A stretch of DNA of 64,000 nt from Splendidivirga corallicola (GCA_030442035.1 JAUJEA010000005.1:248001-312000); one strand, 5' to 3'; positions 26,555 through 35,315 are shown, counted from the stretch's first letter. Program-made: numbers and translations. Notes: generated from the sequence alone by a model not told the origin.

Positions 26555-27415
26555 CTAAATGGATAACAGAGAAATAAGTTCTATTCTGTTATTTGCTTTA
26601 CATTTTTTATAGATATTGCCAACATGTGTTTTCACTGTAGGCATTGATATGAATAGCTGTTCTGAAATCTGTCTGTAAGTATTTCCTTTAACCAAAAGTA
26701 AAGCAATTTCCTTTTCTCGCTTTGTCAGGGAATAATTGACCAGATTTTGTTCCCTGACAGTATTCTGAGGTTTAATAAGGGATAATCGATGTACATCGTC
26801 CCACAATTTACCTCCGGCCAGCAGAATGAAAATCATCGGGAGCACAAATCCAATTTTTGTAGCCACTCCATTTAAATCGGTAACAAAATTGGCAATTAAG
26901 GAAAGTGGTATAAAAATAAGAACAGCAATGGTGATATTTCGTTGCATCTTTTCTCTGTGTGCTATTTTCACGCGTGGTTTGGTAGTCCTTATCAGGATCA
27001 TAGAGAAAATCACGGAAGCTCCTAAAAATATCGCTACTACGTATTGCAACAGGTCTAATATTTGGATTAAATGTCCAAGCATAATCAGTACTAGTAATCC
27101 ACCTGAGAAGATTATTAGAAACTTCCTGAAGACAGGTCTTATCTTATGAAGCCTTTCTTCTAAAACGTTCAAAGGTGTTGTGAGTCCTGTGAGCACCATA
27201 GCAAATAATATAAAAACGTTTGCACTGCCGGAAGTTTGTAAGATGGTAAAAAAATGTGTTACCGTTAATGAAACAATGAGTAAAAGCAATGAAACCGTAA
27301 ATGCGATAGTCTCAAGCGTTTCAATATTTCTTTTATAGCAAACAATTTCTAAAAACAGGGTGATGATAATAAGAGTATAGGCTATAATCAATAATGTAAT
27401 TTCCAGTATTTCCAT
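26555..27415 (-). CDS. Membrane-anchored LuxR-type regulator
   Basis: A 286-residue protein with about seven membrane segments in the first 205 residues (for example LLIIAYTLIIITLFLEIV, FILFAMVLTGLTTPLNV, IAVLIFIPLSLIANFV) and a C-terminal LuxR helix-turn-helix (about 228-286: LTKREKEIALLLVKGNTYRQISEQLFISMPTVKTHVGNIYKKCKANNRIELI). It is a membrane-bound transcription factor, probably sensing something in the membrane. Its targets are unknown. It is divided from the ATPase gene by a 189-base gap on the same strand. Confidence 0.87.
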   Translation of the reverse strand: MEILEITLLIIAYTLIIITLFLEIVCYKRNIETLETIAFTVSLLLLIVSLTVTHFFTILQTSGSANVFILFAMVLTGLTTPLNVLEERLHKIRPVFRKFLIIFSGGLLVLIMLGHLIQILDLLQYVVAIFLGASVIFSMILIRTTKPRVKIAHREKMQRNITIAVLIFIPLSLIANFVTDLNGVATKIGFVLPMIFILLAGGKLWDDVHRLSLIKPQNTVREQNLVNYSLTKREKEIALLLVKGNTYRQISEQLFISMPTVKTHVGNIYKKCKANNRIELISLLSI

Positions 27416-27604
27416 TAACCGTATAATTCAAACTATCCAAAGGCGATTATCGCTTTCATCATATCACGTACATCATTCGCCAGTAAAAGTAGTAGCCCGG
27501 CTATTTAGAGACAAGCTTTTGAGCGCTATTTCTTTTGCTCATGGTTGAGGGTATTTTTATTTGTTAAGTATTGCTCAATTGACCGGATAAGTTATTATTT
27601 CAAC

Positions 27605-28396
27605 TTAATCGAAGTGTCTTAAATAGAGCTCCGGGTTGTTCAAAAAAGATTTGGTAACTGAGTAATGATCTGTATTCTCCAGGTCCGTTTTTTGCATTCC
27701 TGTATCTGTAATTTCATAAATGGTAGCACCCGGATAGGCCATCAGCATCGGAGAATGTGTCGCGATGATAAATTGGGACATATTGATCTTAAGGTGCTGA
27801 TTCAGAAAATATATCAATGATAGTTGTTTCGAAGGAGAAAGCGCTGCTTCAGGTTCATCCAATAGATAAATACCCCTTTGATTGATCATTTCATTCATGA
27901 TATGCAAGTAGGCTTCCCCATGCGAAAACGAATCCAATTCCTGCCCATAGTTCTTTCGCATATGATGTAACTGGTAGTTTGCACTTTCCTTGATCTGATC
28001 AACCACATCTTTTGGCACCTCATTTTGCAATGCACCAAGTGATTCCTGAATATGTGCATCGGTCCTGTTGACACTGTTAAGATAATCGCCAAAATCTTCA
28101 GCTCTAAAGAAAAAACCAACACTGCGTTGAATAGCCCATTTCAATACTATGTATGGCGACAAAGTTCTTGCCGCATCAAAACTTCGCTTGATATAATCCG
28201 AGCCATCCAAATGTGGAAGATGTAGCCGAAAAGCAATGGACTCCAGTAAAGTGGACTTTCCTGTTCCATTATCACCAATCAAAAATGTGATGGTGTTTGA
28301 CAGATCTATGTCCTTGGCAAATTTTATTGCGGGAATATCAAAGGGATAAGGATGAATTTTATTTGTATTGAAATTTATGGATGACAAATAAGGCAT
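27605..28396 (-). CDS. AAA-family ATPase (COG3910)
   Basis: A 263-residue ABC-type ATPase. Walker A is GDNGTGKST (about residues 43-51), and Walker B is GIYLLDEPEAAL (about 176-187) with the SHGEA signature-like segment preceding it. The His-containing switch is ATHSPML. It has no membrane domain. Stand-alone members of this COG occur in defence and DNA-repair contexts, but no partner gene (nuclease or methylase) is beside it, so no function is assigned. Confidence 0.85.
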   Translation of the reverse strand: MPYLSSINFNTNKIHPYPFDIPAIKFAKDIDLSNTITFLIGDNGTGKSTLLESIAFRLHLPHLDGSDYIKRSFDAARTLSPYIVLKWAIQRSVGFFFRAEDFGDYLNSVNRTDAHIQESLGALQNEVPKDVVDQIKESANYQLHHMRKNYGQELDSFSHGEAYLHIMNEMINQRGIYLLDEPEAALSPSKQLSLIYFLNQHLKINMSQFIIATHSPMLMAYPGATIYEITDTGMQKTDLENTDHYSVTKSFLNNPELYLRHFD

Positions 28397-28477
28397 ATGT
28401 GAATTCGATATGGATTTGAACGCTACACTTTCACTAAAGAAGTATACCTCCGGCTTAGAATATAAGCTCTTTGAGTA

Positions 28478-29047
28478 CTATGATTTTACAGGTATCGTAG
28501 TAATATCATTTTTTATTTGCTGGAGGTATTTAACTGCTATATTGCCTTTCGTTGGTATCATATTTTGCCAAACCCAGTTATAATGCTCTATTACCTTTTC
28601 TGCATTCAAATGTGGTCTTTCTCCCGTAGTATGTCCATCCGCAACCACGGTGATGTTGTAATCTTTCGTTAGAGCCGATTGAATAGTGGACTCAACGCAA
28701 AAATCAGTGGCGCAACCCGTTATATACAATTCATTTACATTCAGCTCCATTAATTTTGAATGAAGTTCAGATTCATAAAATACATCATTGGCATATTTGT
28801 CAATCAAAATGTCGGTCGGCTCAACCACCAGATCATCCAACAATTCCCATTCCGTTGTATTTTTTTCAAACGCTCCTTTTCCTGTTCCATCATGTTGAAT
28901 AAAAATCACTGGAAAGTCCAGCTCTCTGCAAATTTCTGCCAGTTCATTTATCCGTTCAACAACGCCCTCAGTATCAAACCGGGGTGTTTTTGGGGTAAAA
29001 GAACCTTTTTGCATATCGATTATTAATAAGGCCTTTTTGTTTTTCAT
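28478..29047 (-). CDS. Cysteine hydrolase (isochorismatase family)
   Basis: A 189-residue enzyme with the isochorismatase fold. The catalytic triad is Asp 10 (LLIIDMQKG), Lys about 84 (DKYAND) and Cys about 117 (CATDFCVEST, with the cis-peptide GCAT). It would hydrolyse an amide or ester such as nicotinamide or a ureido acid. It is preceded by a conserved promoter-like motif at 29098-29131 shared with two unrelated genes. Confidence 0.9.
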   Translation of the reverse strand: MKNKKALLIIDMQKGSFTPKTPRFDTEGVVERINELAEICRELDFPVIFIQHDGTGKGAFEKNTTEWELLDDLVVEPTDILIDKYANDVFYESELHSKLMELNVNELYITGCATDFCVESTIQSALTKDYNITVVADGHTTGERPHLNAEKVIEHYNWVWQNMIPTKGNIAVKYLQQIKNDITTIPVKS

Positions 29048-29097
29048 TTATTTACAACATCTTTTCGAACGATCCATATTTCGGAATTTTAAATATT

Positions 29098-29131
29098 TAC
29101 TAAAATATCTGTTTTGAACGGCACTTTCAAA
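29098..29131 (-). promoter_or_regulatory. Conserved 34-bp promoter-like motif, copy 1
   Basis: On the minus strand: TTTGAAAGTGC, four bases, CAAAAC, then TATTTTAG. TTTG and TATTTTAG lie 20 bases apart, the geometry of the Bacteroidota -33/-7 promoter (TTTG / TAnnTTTG). The extra conserved bases AAAGTGC and CAAAA exceed promoter consensus. Copies also lie at 32002-32035 and 47648-47681. It sits 51 bases upstream of the isochorismatase start. Confidence 0.6.
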
Positions 29132-29247
29132 TGGCTTTTATGATACCTATGCCCATTGGGAATTACATTAGGTGCAACAAATTCTTTGGTTCTACCGGTA
29201 CTCTTATATTTTCTATGTTTGTATTCTAAAACAGTTTTTTGTTTTAA

Positions 29248-29649
29248 TTACCTCCACCTATCGCTTTTAGCAATGATTTTTTTTAGCACGTCTGTATCAA
29301 CATCTTCCAATCTCTTGATATACAGGCATCCTTTTCCCGTTTTGTGAGGGCCAAGTTGTTGAAGAAGCTCTTGTTCCTCATTGATGTCGTACATGACATA
29401 AACTGTCAGATGCGCTTTACCGGGTGAGAATCCTACGTTGAACCATTCGTATTCATCCCCATTTTTTCTTTGGTATTTGTACTTCCCAAAACCTAGGATG
29501 CCCACCCCCCATATCTTAGGTTCTTTGCCCGTGATCTTCTGAATGATCTGCAAGAGTTCCCTGCTGTCTGCTTGCCGCCGTTTGTTGGCAATAGCATCCA
29601 TGAAATCAGGGACACTTTTATTGGTTTCAGTATTAACTAAAGTTTTCAT
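29248..29649 (-). CDS. DUF1801 family protein
   Basis: A 133-residue DUF1801 domain protein (PDFMDAIANKRRQADSRELLQIIQKITGKEPKIWGVGILGFGKYKYQRKNGDEYEWFNVGFSPGKAHLTVYV). The function is unknown. It is distinct from the gene at 19145 and represents a different subgroup, the one with the WGxGILGFGKYxY motif. It is a lone gene between the isochorismatase and PEP-mutase-like genes. Confidence 0.88.
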   Translation of the reverse strand: MKTLVNTETNKSVPDFMDAIANKRRQADSRELLQIIQKITGKEPKIWGVGILGFGKYKYQRKNGDEYEWFNVGFSPGKAHLTVYVMYDINEEQELLQQLGPHKTGKGCLYIKRLEDVDTDVLKKIIAKSDRWR

Positions 29650-29677
29650 TTCGAGAATTCAATCATATATACCCAAT

Positions 29678-30508
29678 TTAAGATTTTATGATCTCTAAAA
29701 TTCTAGCACTGGAAATCATATTTTCATTAATAAAGGAATTAAAACCAACGTCTTGTTTGATTGATTGAAATATTTCCTGCATTTTCATCAAAACAGATTT
29801 CAATAATGCCGGTCCGAAACTCAATCTGGCTATTTTTAATTGTTCAAGTTCCTTGATAGAGAAAGTATGCTGCTGGGCAATTACATTGACGGGTAGTTGT
29901 ACATTAAGATTTATTTCTTTTAATTCATCATTCCCGCAAAGTATTGGATAAAAACAATCCGCCCCAGCCTCCATATACTGTCTTCCTCTACGTATAGCTT
30001 CTTTTAGCCTGTTTCCTTCAAAATGCTTTATTAAAAAAACGTCGGTTCTGGCATTGATAACCAACGGAACTCCCACATCATCGGAAACTTTTCTGATCAA
30101 CTTAATCTTTTCACATTGCAGGTCGATTGGCTCCAAATCCTGTCCTTTTACATTGGAGTCTTCAATGTTCAAACCCACAATACCACAGTTGATCAAATTT
30201 TTAATATTTTCTGTTAATTCATCGAGTGTGCCAGCATAACCTCTTTCAATATCAGCAGTCACCGGTAAGGAGGTACTGTTGCATATGGTTCTAAGGAGCC
30301 TTAGCAAAATTGTGAAATCGATTTCCTGATTGTCATCATAACCTCTGGAAAAGGCAACAGAGGCACTGGCCGTAGCGATCGCCTCAAATCCTTCTGACTC
30401 TAATAATTTAGCCCCCAACACATCCCAGATATTGGGAAGAATCAATAGCTTATCGGAATGATGCAATTCAAGTAAAGTTTCGGCCTTTTTTCTTTGTATA
30501 TCTTTCAT
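29678..30508 (-). CDS. Isocitrate lyase / PEP mutase family protein
   Basis: A 276-residue TIM-barrel enzyme of the ICL/PEPM superfamily. Features are PNIWDVLGAKLLESEGFEAIATASASVAFSRGY (about 23-55), the metal-binding ADIERGYAG (about 82-90), LNIEDSNVKG (about 106-115) and NARTDVFL (about 148-155). These place it with oxaloacetate-hydrolase-like or phosphonopyruvate hydrolase-like members. Substrate is not certain. The start is Met at 30508; the Met at 30514 adds 2 residues. Confidence 0.87.
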   Translation of the reverse strand: MKDIQRKKAETLLELHHSDKLLILPNIWDVLGAKLLESEGFEAIATASASVAFSRGYDDNQEIDFTILLRLLRTICNSTSLPVTADIERGYAGTLDELTENIKNLINCGIVGLNIEDSNVKGQDLEPIDLQCEKIKLIRKVSDDVGVPLVINARTDVFLIKHFEGNRLKEAIRRGRQYMEAGADCFYPILCGNDELKEINLNVQLPVNVIAQQHTFSIKELEQLKIARLSFGPALLKSVLMKMQEIFQSIKQDVGFNSFINENMISSARILEIIKS

Positions 30509-30549
30509 AATCATTTTTCAGGCATGCAGTATTTTACATAAACCGTACT

Positions 30550-31113
30550 TTATTTCGATCCAGGCATGGCTGCGTCTTTTGTTCTATCTTCTTTAGCCTT
30601 TTCAATTATGTTGTTTATAAAGTCTTTTGCCTTCACTTCCTTCAATTGTGTATATTTCTTTCTGTCCTGATTGACCTCCTCTGCCATTTCAAATTTGAGA
30701 TGTTGATATTGTACCCTTGCACCTTCATTTGCAATGAGGTAATCCCTAAATAAAATATGTCTCTCCAACTCCTTGCTATCAATGGGGCAAACATAAAGAT
30801 GATGACTAATGAAATCCAATACCTCATGTTTTTCAATCATTTTGTCTCGTTTAAATACTTCCCGATCGGCAATCCCTTGATTTCCGTTATGATAGTATCC
30901 TATTTTCTCCAATCGCCTTTTTATTTCCCCAAACTCAGTATTTCTATCATGAATGACATCGATATCAATTATTTGTTTGGCCGCTAATTTGGGAATTGCC
31001 GTGCTACCTATATGTTCGATTGAAACTCTTAAGTCCAAAAGTGCCTCGTGCAGCACATTTCTTATTTGATTGAAATCTTTAACCCAACTTTCCTTGTATT
31101 TATGAATTAGCAT
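30550..31113 (-). CDS. GrpB family protein (UPF0157)
   Basis: A 187-residue protein of the GrpB/UPF0157 group, a nucleotidyltransferase-like fold. Typical landmarks are EHIGSTAIPKLAAKQIIDIDVI (about 36-58), YYHNGNQGIADREVFK and HHLYVCPIDSKELERHILFRDYLIAN. Members are sometimes fused to dephospho-CoA kinase. The function is unresolved. It stands alone in the minus-strand island. Confidence 0.9.
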   Translation of the reverse strand: MLIHKYKESWVKDFNQIRNVLHEALLDLRVSIEHIGSTAIPKLAAKQIIDIDVIHDRNTEFGEIKRRLEKIGYYHNGNQGIADREVFKRDKMIEKHEVLDFISHHLYVCPIDSKELERHILFRDYLIANEGARVQYQHLKFEMAEEVNQDRKKYTQLKEVKAKDFINNIIEKAKEDRTKDAAMPGSK

Positions 31114-31315
31114 TTTTCCGTTTACCAGTGATGTACAACTAAATTTAGCTCATTGAGAAAATATACTTTTCTGGTTTTAGGTTAAGCTTAGTGGTTCAAC
31201 GACCTACAATCAACAAAAGCGGCAGCCCCTTGTTTGCTAAACCACTTTCGGCTATTCAATATACAAAACTTCTAATCTTCCATTATCTCCGGCATGGTGG
31301 ATAGTGTAAATCATG

Positions 31316-31939
31316 CTATATCGATCCAATGAATTCAAGCCAGGGGTCTCTGCCCAAAACAAAAAAATAAAAGAAACAAGCCAGCCAGCCATGGAATATG
31401 CCCAGGACTAATACATTCCTGAATCTGAGGAATACAAAGCAATATGAAACGGCAAGAAAGAAGGTAGCTACCATTAATGGAATGGATGGAAAATGAACCA
31501 CTGAGAATAATATAGAGGTGAGGCCAACGATTGATAGTTTACTAAGCTTAATGTCCTCCAGATAATGAATATTACCTCCAAAAAGAGCGATAATGAGCAA
31601 TTGCTGAATGAAACCCCACAATGGGTATAAAAACATAACCGGTATTATATGCCAATTGAAAAGTAGCGTGTTACCCCTCAAACCGAGCCAGACAAAACCC
31701 AGTGTTATGACCAATGCCGGAATGAAAAGAAGCTGAAGTGTTTTCCTAAAACCGGCTACACCAATACCCCACTCATTGAGTACTTCTGGCTTCCTGTAAA
31801 TTCTTACGGTCATATAAACTAGCCAGAATGTTCCGGTTGTTAGAATAAACCAAAACTTGGCATCTAAATAATCCACTACCAAGAATTTCAATAACCCCGT
31901 TAATAAAACAGCAATGATTTCAAACTTTCTGTAATTCAA
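31316..31939 (-). CDS. CPBP family membrane protein lacking the glutamate motif
   Basis: A 207-residue integral membrane protein with about six helices, related to CPBP (Abi/CAAX) intramembrane proteases. The position normally holding EExxxR has WGFIQQLLIIALFGG (about 108-122), so both glutamates are glutamine and the Arg is absent. The two downstream histidine motifs are kept (SVVHFP about 148; GIFHGW about 177). It is probably inactive as a classical protease or has a different chemistry. The start is a TTG at 31939; no ATG is available nearby. The shared promoter-like motif lies 63 bases upstream. Confidence 0.75.
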   Translation of the reverse strand: MNYRKFEIIAVLLTGLLKFLVVDYLDAKFWFILTTGTFWLVYMTVRIYRKPEVLNEWGIGVAGFRKTLQLLFIPALVITLGFVWLGLRGNTLLFNWHIIPVMFLYPLWGFIQQLLIIALFGGNIHYLEDIKLSKLSIVGLTSILFSVVHFPSIPLMVATFFLAVSYCFVFLRFRNVLVLGIFHGWLACFFYFFVLGRDPWLEFIGSI

Positions 31940-32001
31940 GCTTATGCAATTATATGCTATCGATCCAGCTATGGAATGTGTCTCCGGATTCTTTTAATAA
32001 C

Positions 32002-32035
32002 TACTAAAGTATCTGTTTTGCCTCGCACTTTCAAA
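32002..32035 (-). promoter_or_regulatory. Conserved 34-bp promoter-like motif, copy 2
   Basis: On the minus strand: TTTGAAAGTGC, GAGG, CAAAAC, then TACTTTAG, with the same 20-base spacing between TTTG and TACTTTAG as copy 1. It lies 63 bases upstream of the CPBP-like gene. The sequence beyond the two promoter boxes is identical to copy 1 in AAAGTGC and CAAAACAGATA. Confidence 0.6.
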
Positions 32036-32209
32036 TAACCAATTCGTGGCATTAGCCAAACTACTCGTTGTGATTTTCATTCCTGCAACCGACTTATTTT
32101 TCAGCGCTCCTTTACACTCCATATATAGGGTAGTTGCCTTCATACGGTGTTTATTGGTTTGAATATTGGCCTATGCGGCTATAAATGTACATATGACTAA
32201 CAACTGAAC

Positions 32210-32665
32210 TCATTTAAAATGTATTTTCATTCCTTCATGTGATTTTCTGAACCCCAGTTCTTCATAGAATTTAATTGCTTTGGGTCGTTGTTTATCAGTT
32301 GTTAACTGAAGTAAATGAGCATCTTTTTCCTTAGCCCTGTTAATAGCCCATTCAAACATTGTTTTTCCAATTCCCAAACCTCTTTTGTCTTTTCTAATTC
32401 TTACAGCTTCAATTTGTGCTCTTATTCCACCGCGATAAGTCAGATATTGAATAAAACTGAGCTGCAAAGTCCCGACAATTTCAGCATTTTCATTTTCTAT
32501 AACCATCAATTCTTGATTTTCATCCGAGCTGATCTTTTCAAAGGCTTTCAGATATTCGTCAGGTAAAGGAATTTGAAAGTTCTCTCTTTGCTTCCCAAGT
32601 TCATCATCAGCAAGCATTTCAACAATTTGTACAATGTCGTTTTCAGTTGCTTTTCTAAATTTCAT
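32210..32665 (-). CDS. GNAT family N-acetyltransferase
   Basis: A 151-residue acetyltransferase. It has the acetyl-CoA loop RKDKRGLGIGKTMFEWAI (about 90-107) and a terminal FYEELGFRKSHEGMKIHFK. The mid-segment AQIEAVRIR is the beta4 strand. This form (ENDIVQIVEMLADDELGKQRE) is a common single-gene GNAT group in bacteria. The start at 32665 is preferred to 32695 because MKFRKATENDI is the family beginning. Substrate unknown. Confidence 0.87.
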   Translation of the reverse strand: MKFRKATENDIVQIVEMLADDELGKQRENFQIPLPDEYLKAFEKISSDENQELMVIENENAEIVGTLQLSFIQYLTYRGGIRAQIEAVRIRKDKRGLGIGKTMFEWAINRAKEKDAHLLQLTTDKQRPKAIKFYEELGFRKSHEGMKIHFK

Positions 32666-32870
32666 TTTCAATGATGTTTTTCGACTTGTTACCAACAGTG
32701 AAATATAAAAGCAATAGTTGCTTAAAGCTCAATACTTTCAGAACACTACTAAGATAGTAAATTGCCCTAAGCTTAGCATTAGTAGCAGGTTGTGCTATGT
32801 TGTTAGACATATCCCAGCATAGTCAAGATCATTACGGTTCTATACATCAACAACAATTTAGGAATTTAAA

Positions 32871-32908
32871 GTAAAAGCGGTGTGAACGTTAATTCACATC
32901 GCTTTTAC
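32871..32908 (-). terminator. Hairpin terminator of the NmrA-like gene
   Basis: A 16-base stem with a 6-base loop (GTAAAAGCGGTGTGAA / TTCACATCGCTTTTAC, one G-T pair) that lies 35 bases beyond the 32943 stop. On the minus strand the stem is followed by TTTAAATT. Confidence 0.75.
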
Positions 32909-32942
32909 CTTTGTAAGTTGTTTCTTTCTCAGAGATAATGAT

Positions 32943-33584
32943 CTAATACCCTATTGTAAATCGCGCTTTAATAAACCTGGCCTCATCAACCTCATTGAGT
33001 ATACCAACTGCAAAATCTTCCATTGAAATAGCGCTCTCTCCCTTTTCATTGGTAAGCAAATTGTTATTTCCTATTCTGAACTGATTGGTTCTTTCTCCCT
33101 CAAAAATATAGGCGGAAGGGGATGCGATAGTCCAATTCAATTCAGTTTCCTCATAGTATAAATTTTCCATTGCTGTTCTATGTGCTAGAGCTATTGTCTT
33201 ATAGACTTCCGGAAAATCCGGTGTATCTACCAATTGAGTGTTATCATTCACATACAGACTTCCAGCACCACCGACAGCTATCAATCTGACTTTTGCCTTC
33301 TTTGCTGCTTCGATCAAAGAACTTGAAGCCTTTGAAATCAGCTCGCTGTTGTCCGCCGGAGGTGCATAGGCACTAATCACTACATCGCTCCCTTTCAGCA
33401 GTTCTGATAACTGGTCAGTTTTGAAAACATCTCCGGATTTCACCTTGATGTTGTCTGCGCTTGCAAATCCAAAGAAATCAAGAGATTTCGATGTGATTAG
33501 CGTTAGCTCATGACCTCTTGTTGCTGCCTCTTTTGCAATTCTCTGTCCGATATTTCCACCGGCTCCAATAATTGTGATTTTCAT
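32943..33584 (-). CDS. NAD(P)-binding oxidoreductase, NmrA/YwnB-like
   Basis: A 213-residue Rossmann-fold protein of the COG2910 group. The dinucleotide loop is IIGAGGNIGQRIAKEAATRGHE (GxGGxxG-type, residues 4-13). SDVVISAYAPP (about 70-80) and LIAVGGAGSLYV (about 104-115) are landmarks of the group, with FPEVYKTIALAH and WTIASPSAYIFEG near the active site. Linked to the Rrf2 regulator upstream on the same strand, with a matching operator 32-59 bases before its start. The pair resembles Bacillus ywnA-ywnB. Confidence 0.88.
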   Translation of the reverse strand: MKITIIGAGGNIGQRIAKEAATRGHELTLITSKSLDFFGFASADNIKVKSGDVFKTDQLSELLKGSDVVISAYAPPADNSELISKASSSLIEAAKKAKVRLIAVGGAGSLYVNDNTQLVDTPDFPEVYKTIALAHRTAMENLYYEETELNWTIASPSAYIFEGERTNQFRIGNNNLLTNEKGESAISMEDFAVGILNEVDEARFIKARFTIGY

Positions 33585-33615
33585 AATTTTCGATTTTTAA
33601 ATTTAAGTTATATTT

Positions 33616-33643
33616 ATACTGTTACTATTTTTATTACAGTTAT
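33616..33643 (-). promoter_or_regulatory. Rrf2 operator upstream of the NmrA-like gene
   Basis: Palindrome with outer arms ATACTGT and ACAGTTAT around an A+T-rich centre. It matches the operator at 34080-34106 base for base in the arms (ATACTGT...ATTACAGT). It lies 32 bases upstream of the 33584 start. Confidence 0.7.
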
Positions 33644-33656
33644 AGTGAAAAAAAAA

Positions 33657-34067
33657 TTAGAACTGATTTTTAAACGCATCCAGTGTTTGCTTACTTAATT
33701 CCCTGATAATAGCATCATCGATGTTGTCAAAAACCGATTCCAGCTTCTCATTTATTTGACGGCCTACAGGACACGCCGGATTAGGTGTGTTCTTGGAAAG
33801 CGATAGCACATTGTGCTTACCCTTAACCAATTGAAATATATCAGACAAGTAAATTTCACTGGGATCTTTGAGCAATCGAACACCCCCGTTTTTTCCTTCT
33901 TTACTTTCAATCAAATTTCCTGATTTCAGATTCATAATTTCTTTTCTCACAATAACAGGATTAACATTTAAACTACCCGCAATATGTGCTGAGGTGAGCC
34001 AGCTATCTTTATCGAGTGCCAGTAATGTCAAAATATGCAAGGAGATTGAAAATTTACTCTTTATCAA
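33657..34067 (-). CDS. Rrf2-family transcriptional regulator, YwnA-like
   Basis: A 136-residue winged-helix regulator. The helix-turn-helix is at about residues 25-48 (LTSAHIAGSLNVNPVIVRKEIMNLKSGNLI), and the wing contains GKNGGVRLLKDPSEIYLSDI. Only one Cys is present (NPACPVGRQI, about residue 99), so it is a thiol or small-molecule sensor rather than an Fe-S protein of the IscR type. The start is a TTG at 34067 (an upstream ATG is out of frame). A near-perfect palindrome lies 13-39 bases upstream, and a second copy precedes the NmrA-like gene, so it probably regulates both. Confidence 0.85.
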   Translation of the reverse strand: MIKSKFSISLHILTLLALDKDSWLTSAHIAGSLNVNPVIVRKEIMNLKSGNLIESKEGKNGGVRLLKDPSEIYLSDIFQLVKGKHNVLSLSKNTPNPACPVGRQINEKLESVFDNIDDAIIRELSKQTLDAFKNQF

Positions 34068-34079
34068 TGGTCATAAGTT

Positions 34080-34106
34080 ATACTGTAGTAATTATTATTA
34101 CAGTAT
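34080..34106 (-). promoter_or_regulatory. Rrf2 operator upstream of its own gene
   Basis: A 27-bp near-perfect palindrome: left arm ATACTGTAGTAAT, one central T, right arm ATTATTACAGTAT. Only one position pair is mismatched. It lies 13 bases above the 34067 start. Confidence 0.75.
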
Positions 34107-34613
34107 AAAATTAAAAAAGGTTGCGATAATTCAAAAAAAAATTCTGCATACTTTTAGTAATTGAGTTGATGCATTTCATTGGGATTAATCTTAATACAAC
34201 CGTTTTCTCTTAGTCATAGCACTGGATAAGGCAAAAAATCCGGGGAGCAATTGCATTTTGTAGATTGCAATGCCCAAAAAGCTTTTAATCAATTGTTCGC
34301 CAAGCGCTCTTCCAATATGTTTCGGCCTTGAAGAAATTGCGTGAAGAAAACCGGAATTTAAAGCGTTAAGAAATCATTACTGTTTGAGCAAGGCTGGTTG
34401 TGGGTAAGGGCGAGTTTAATGATTTTAGCTTTAAATGGAGGTTTTTAGCAAATTTCTTCACAGCCTTGATCCATAGCACTTTTGTTTCTCAAAAACATAA
34501 TTGGAATGTTTCGAGGGCCTTATAATCAACATCACTCCGGAAGTGATTTCTTTCTGCTGAAAGTACGAGATAACAATGGGAATAGTATAAGTATTACGAG
34601 TCGAGATTAGGAA
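34107..34613. other. Gene-free stretch holding a probable Cytophagales intergenic repeat
   Basis: No gene is supported. The segment about 34330-34510 (from GTGAAGAAAACCGGAA to CATAGCACTTTTGTTTCTC) looks like a widespread noncoding element of Cytophagales, a recollection rather than something shown by a second copy here. The remainder is A+T-rich intergenic DNA. Confidence 0.35.
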
Positions 34614-35273
34614 TTATGTAAGCTGTTCCACGAGTAAACCGTTGCATACTGTATGACTTAATATAACGTCGGTATGCGTTGTATAACAGACTGTCATACT
34701 CTTATCAAAGGGTTCAATCTGCTTAATGGTCATTGTTGTTCCTAATTTGATTTCCTTATTATTTAAGAAGTTTATAAACTCTGTAGAACTTTCACGAAGC
34801 GCTCTGAGCACAACCTTTTTTCCTATTTCAACCTGTGAGAGCAGCCTGTAATCAGGCTTTACAAAATTTCCATTTTTATCCGGAATGGGTGAACCGTGAG
34901 GATCTTTTGTAGGGAAACCTAAAATCTCATCCATTCGATCGAAGAACATTTCAGATTTTAAATGTTCCATTTCCTCAGCCATATCGTGTACTTCTTCCCA
35001 TCCAAAGCCCATCACCTGACTTAAAAACATTTCGGACAAACGGTGTTTACGAATAATAAAGGTCGCCTCTCTGAGTCCTTGTTTAGTTAATTGTAGCGGT
35101 TTATATTTTTCATACTTTACCCAACCTTTGGCCTGCATCTTTTTTACCATATCATTTACCGTGGGTTTACTCACCTCCATCTCTTTTCCCAAATCGGTAA
35201 TGGAAATGGCACTGTTCTTTTGGTGCAGGTAATACAGTGCTTTTAAGTAATTCTCGTTGGTCTGTGTTGGCAT
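34614..35273 (-). CDS. DtxR-family metal-dependent regulator (MntR/IdeR-like)
   Basis: A 219-residue regulator. The N-terminal winged helix (about 1-60: TNENYLKALYYLHQKNSAISITDLGKEMEVSKPTVNDMVKKMQAKGWV) is followed by the metal-binding dimerisation domain (about 70-140, with HRLSEMFL and EEVHDMAEEMEHLKSEMFFDRMDE carrying the usual His/Glu ligands) and a C-terminal SH3-like domain (about 150-219). ATG 35273 is preferred to 35288. It is divergent from a TonB receptor, and a GTTAG-6-CTAAC palindrome lies between them, so Mn(II)- or Fe(II)-dependent control of both genes is likely. Confidence 0.92.
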   Translation of the reverse strand: MPTQTNENYLKALYYLHQKNSAISITDLGKEMEVSKPTVNDMVKKMQAKGWVKYEKYKPLQLTKQGLREATFIIRKHRLSEMFLSQVMGFGWEEVHDMAEEMEHLKSEMFFDRMDEILGFPTKDPHGSPIPDKNGNFVKPDYRLLSQVEIGKKVVLRALRESSTEFINFLNNKEIKLGTTMTIKQIEPFDKSMTVCYTTHTDVILSHTVCNGLLVEQLT

Positions 35274-35315
35274 AAACTTCTTTCTCAAATATAAAAAAAA
35301 GATTTATAAAATTTT

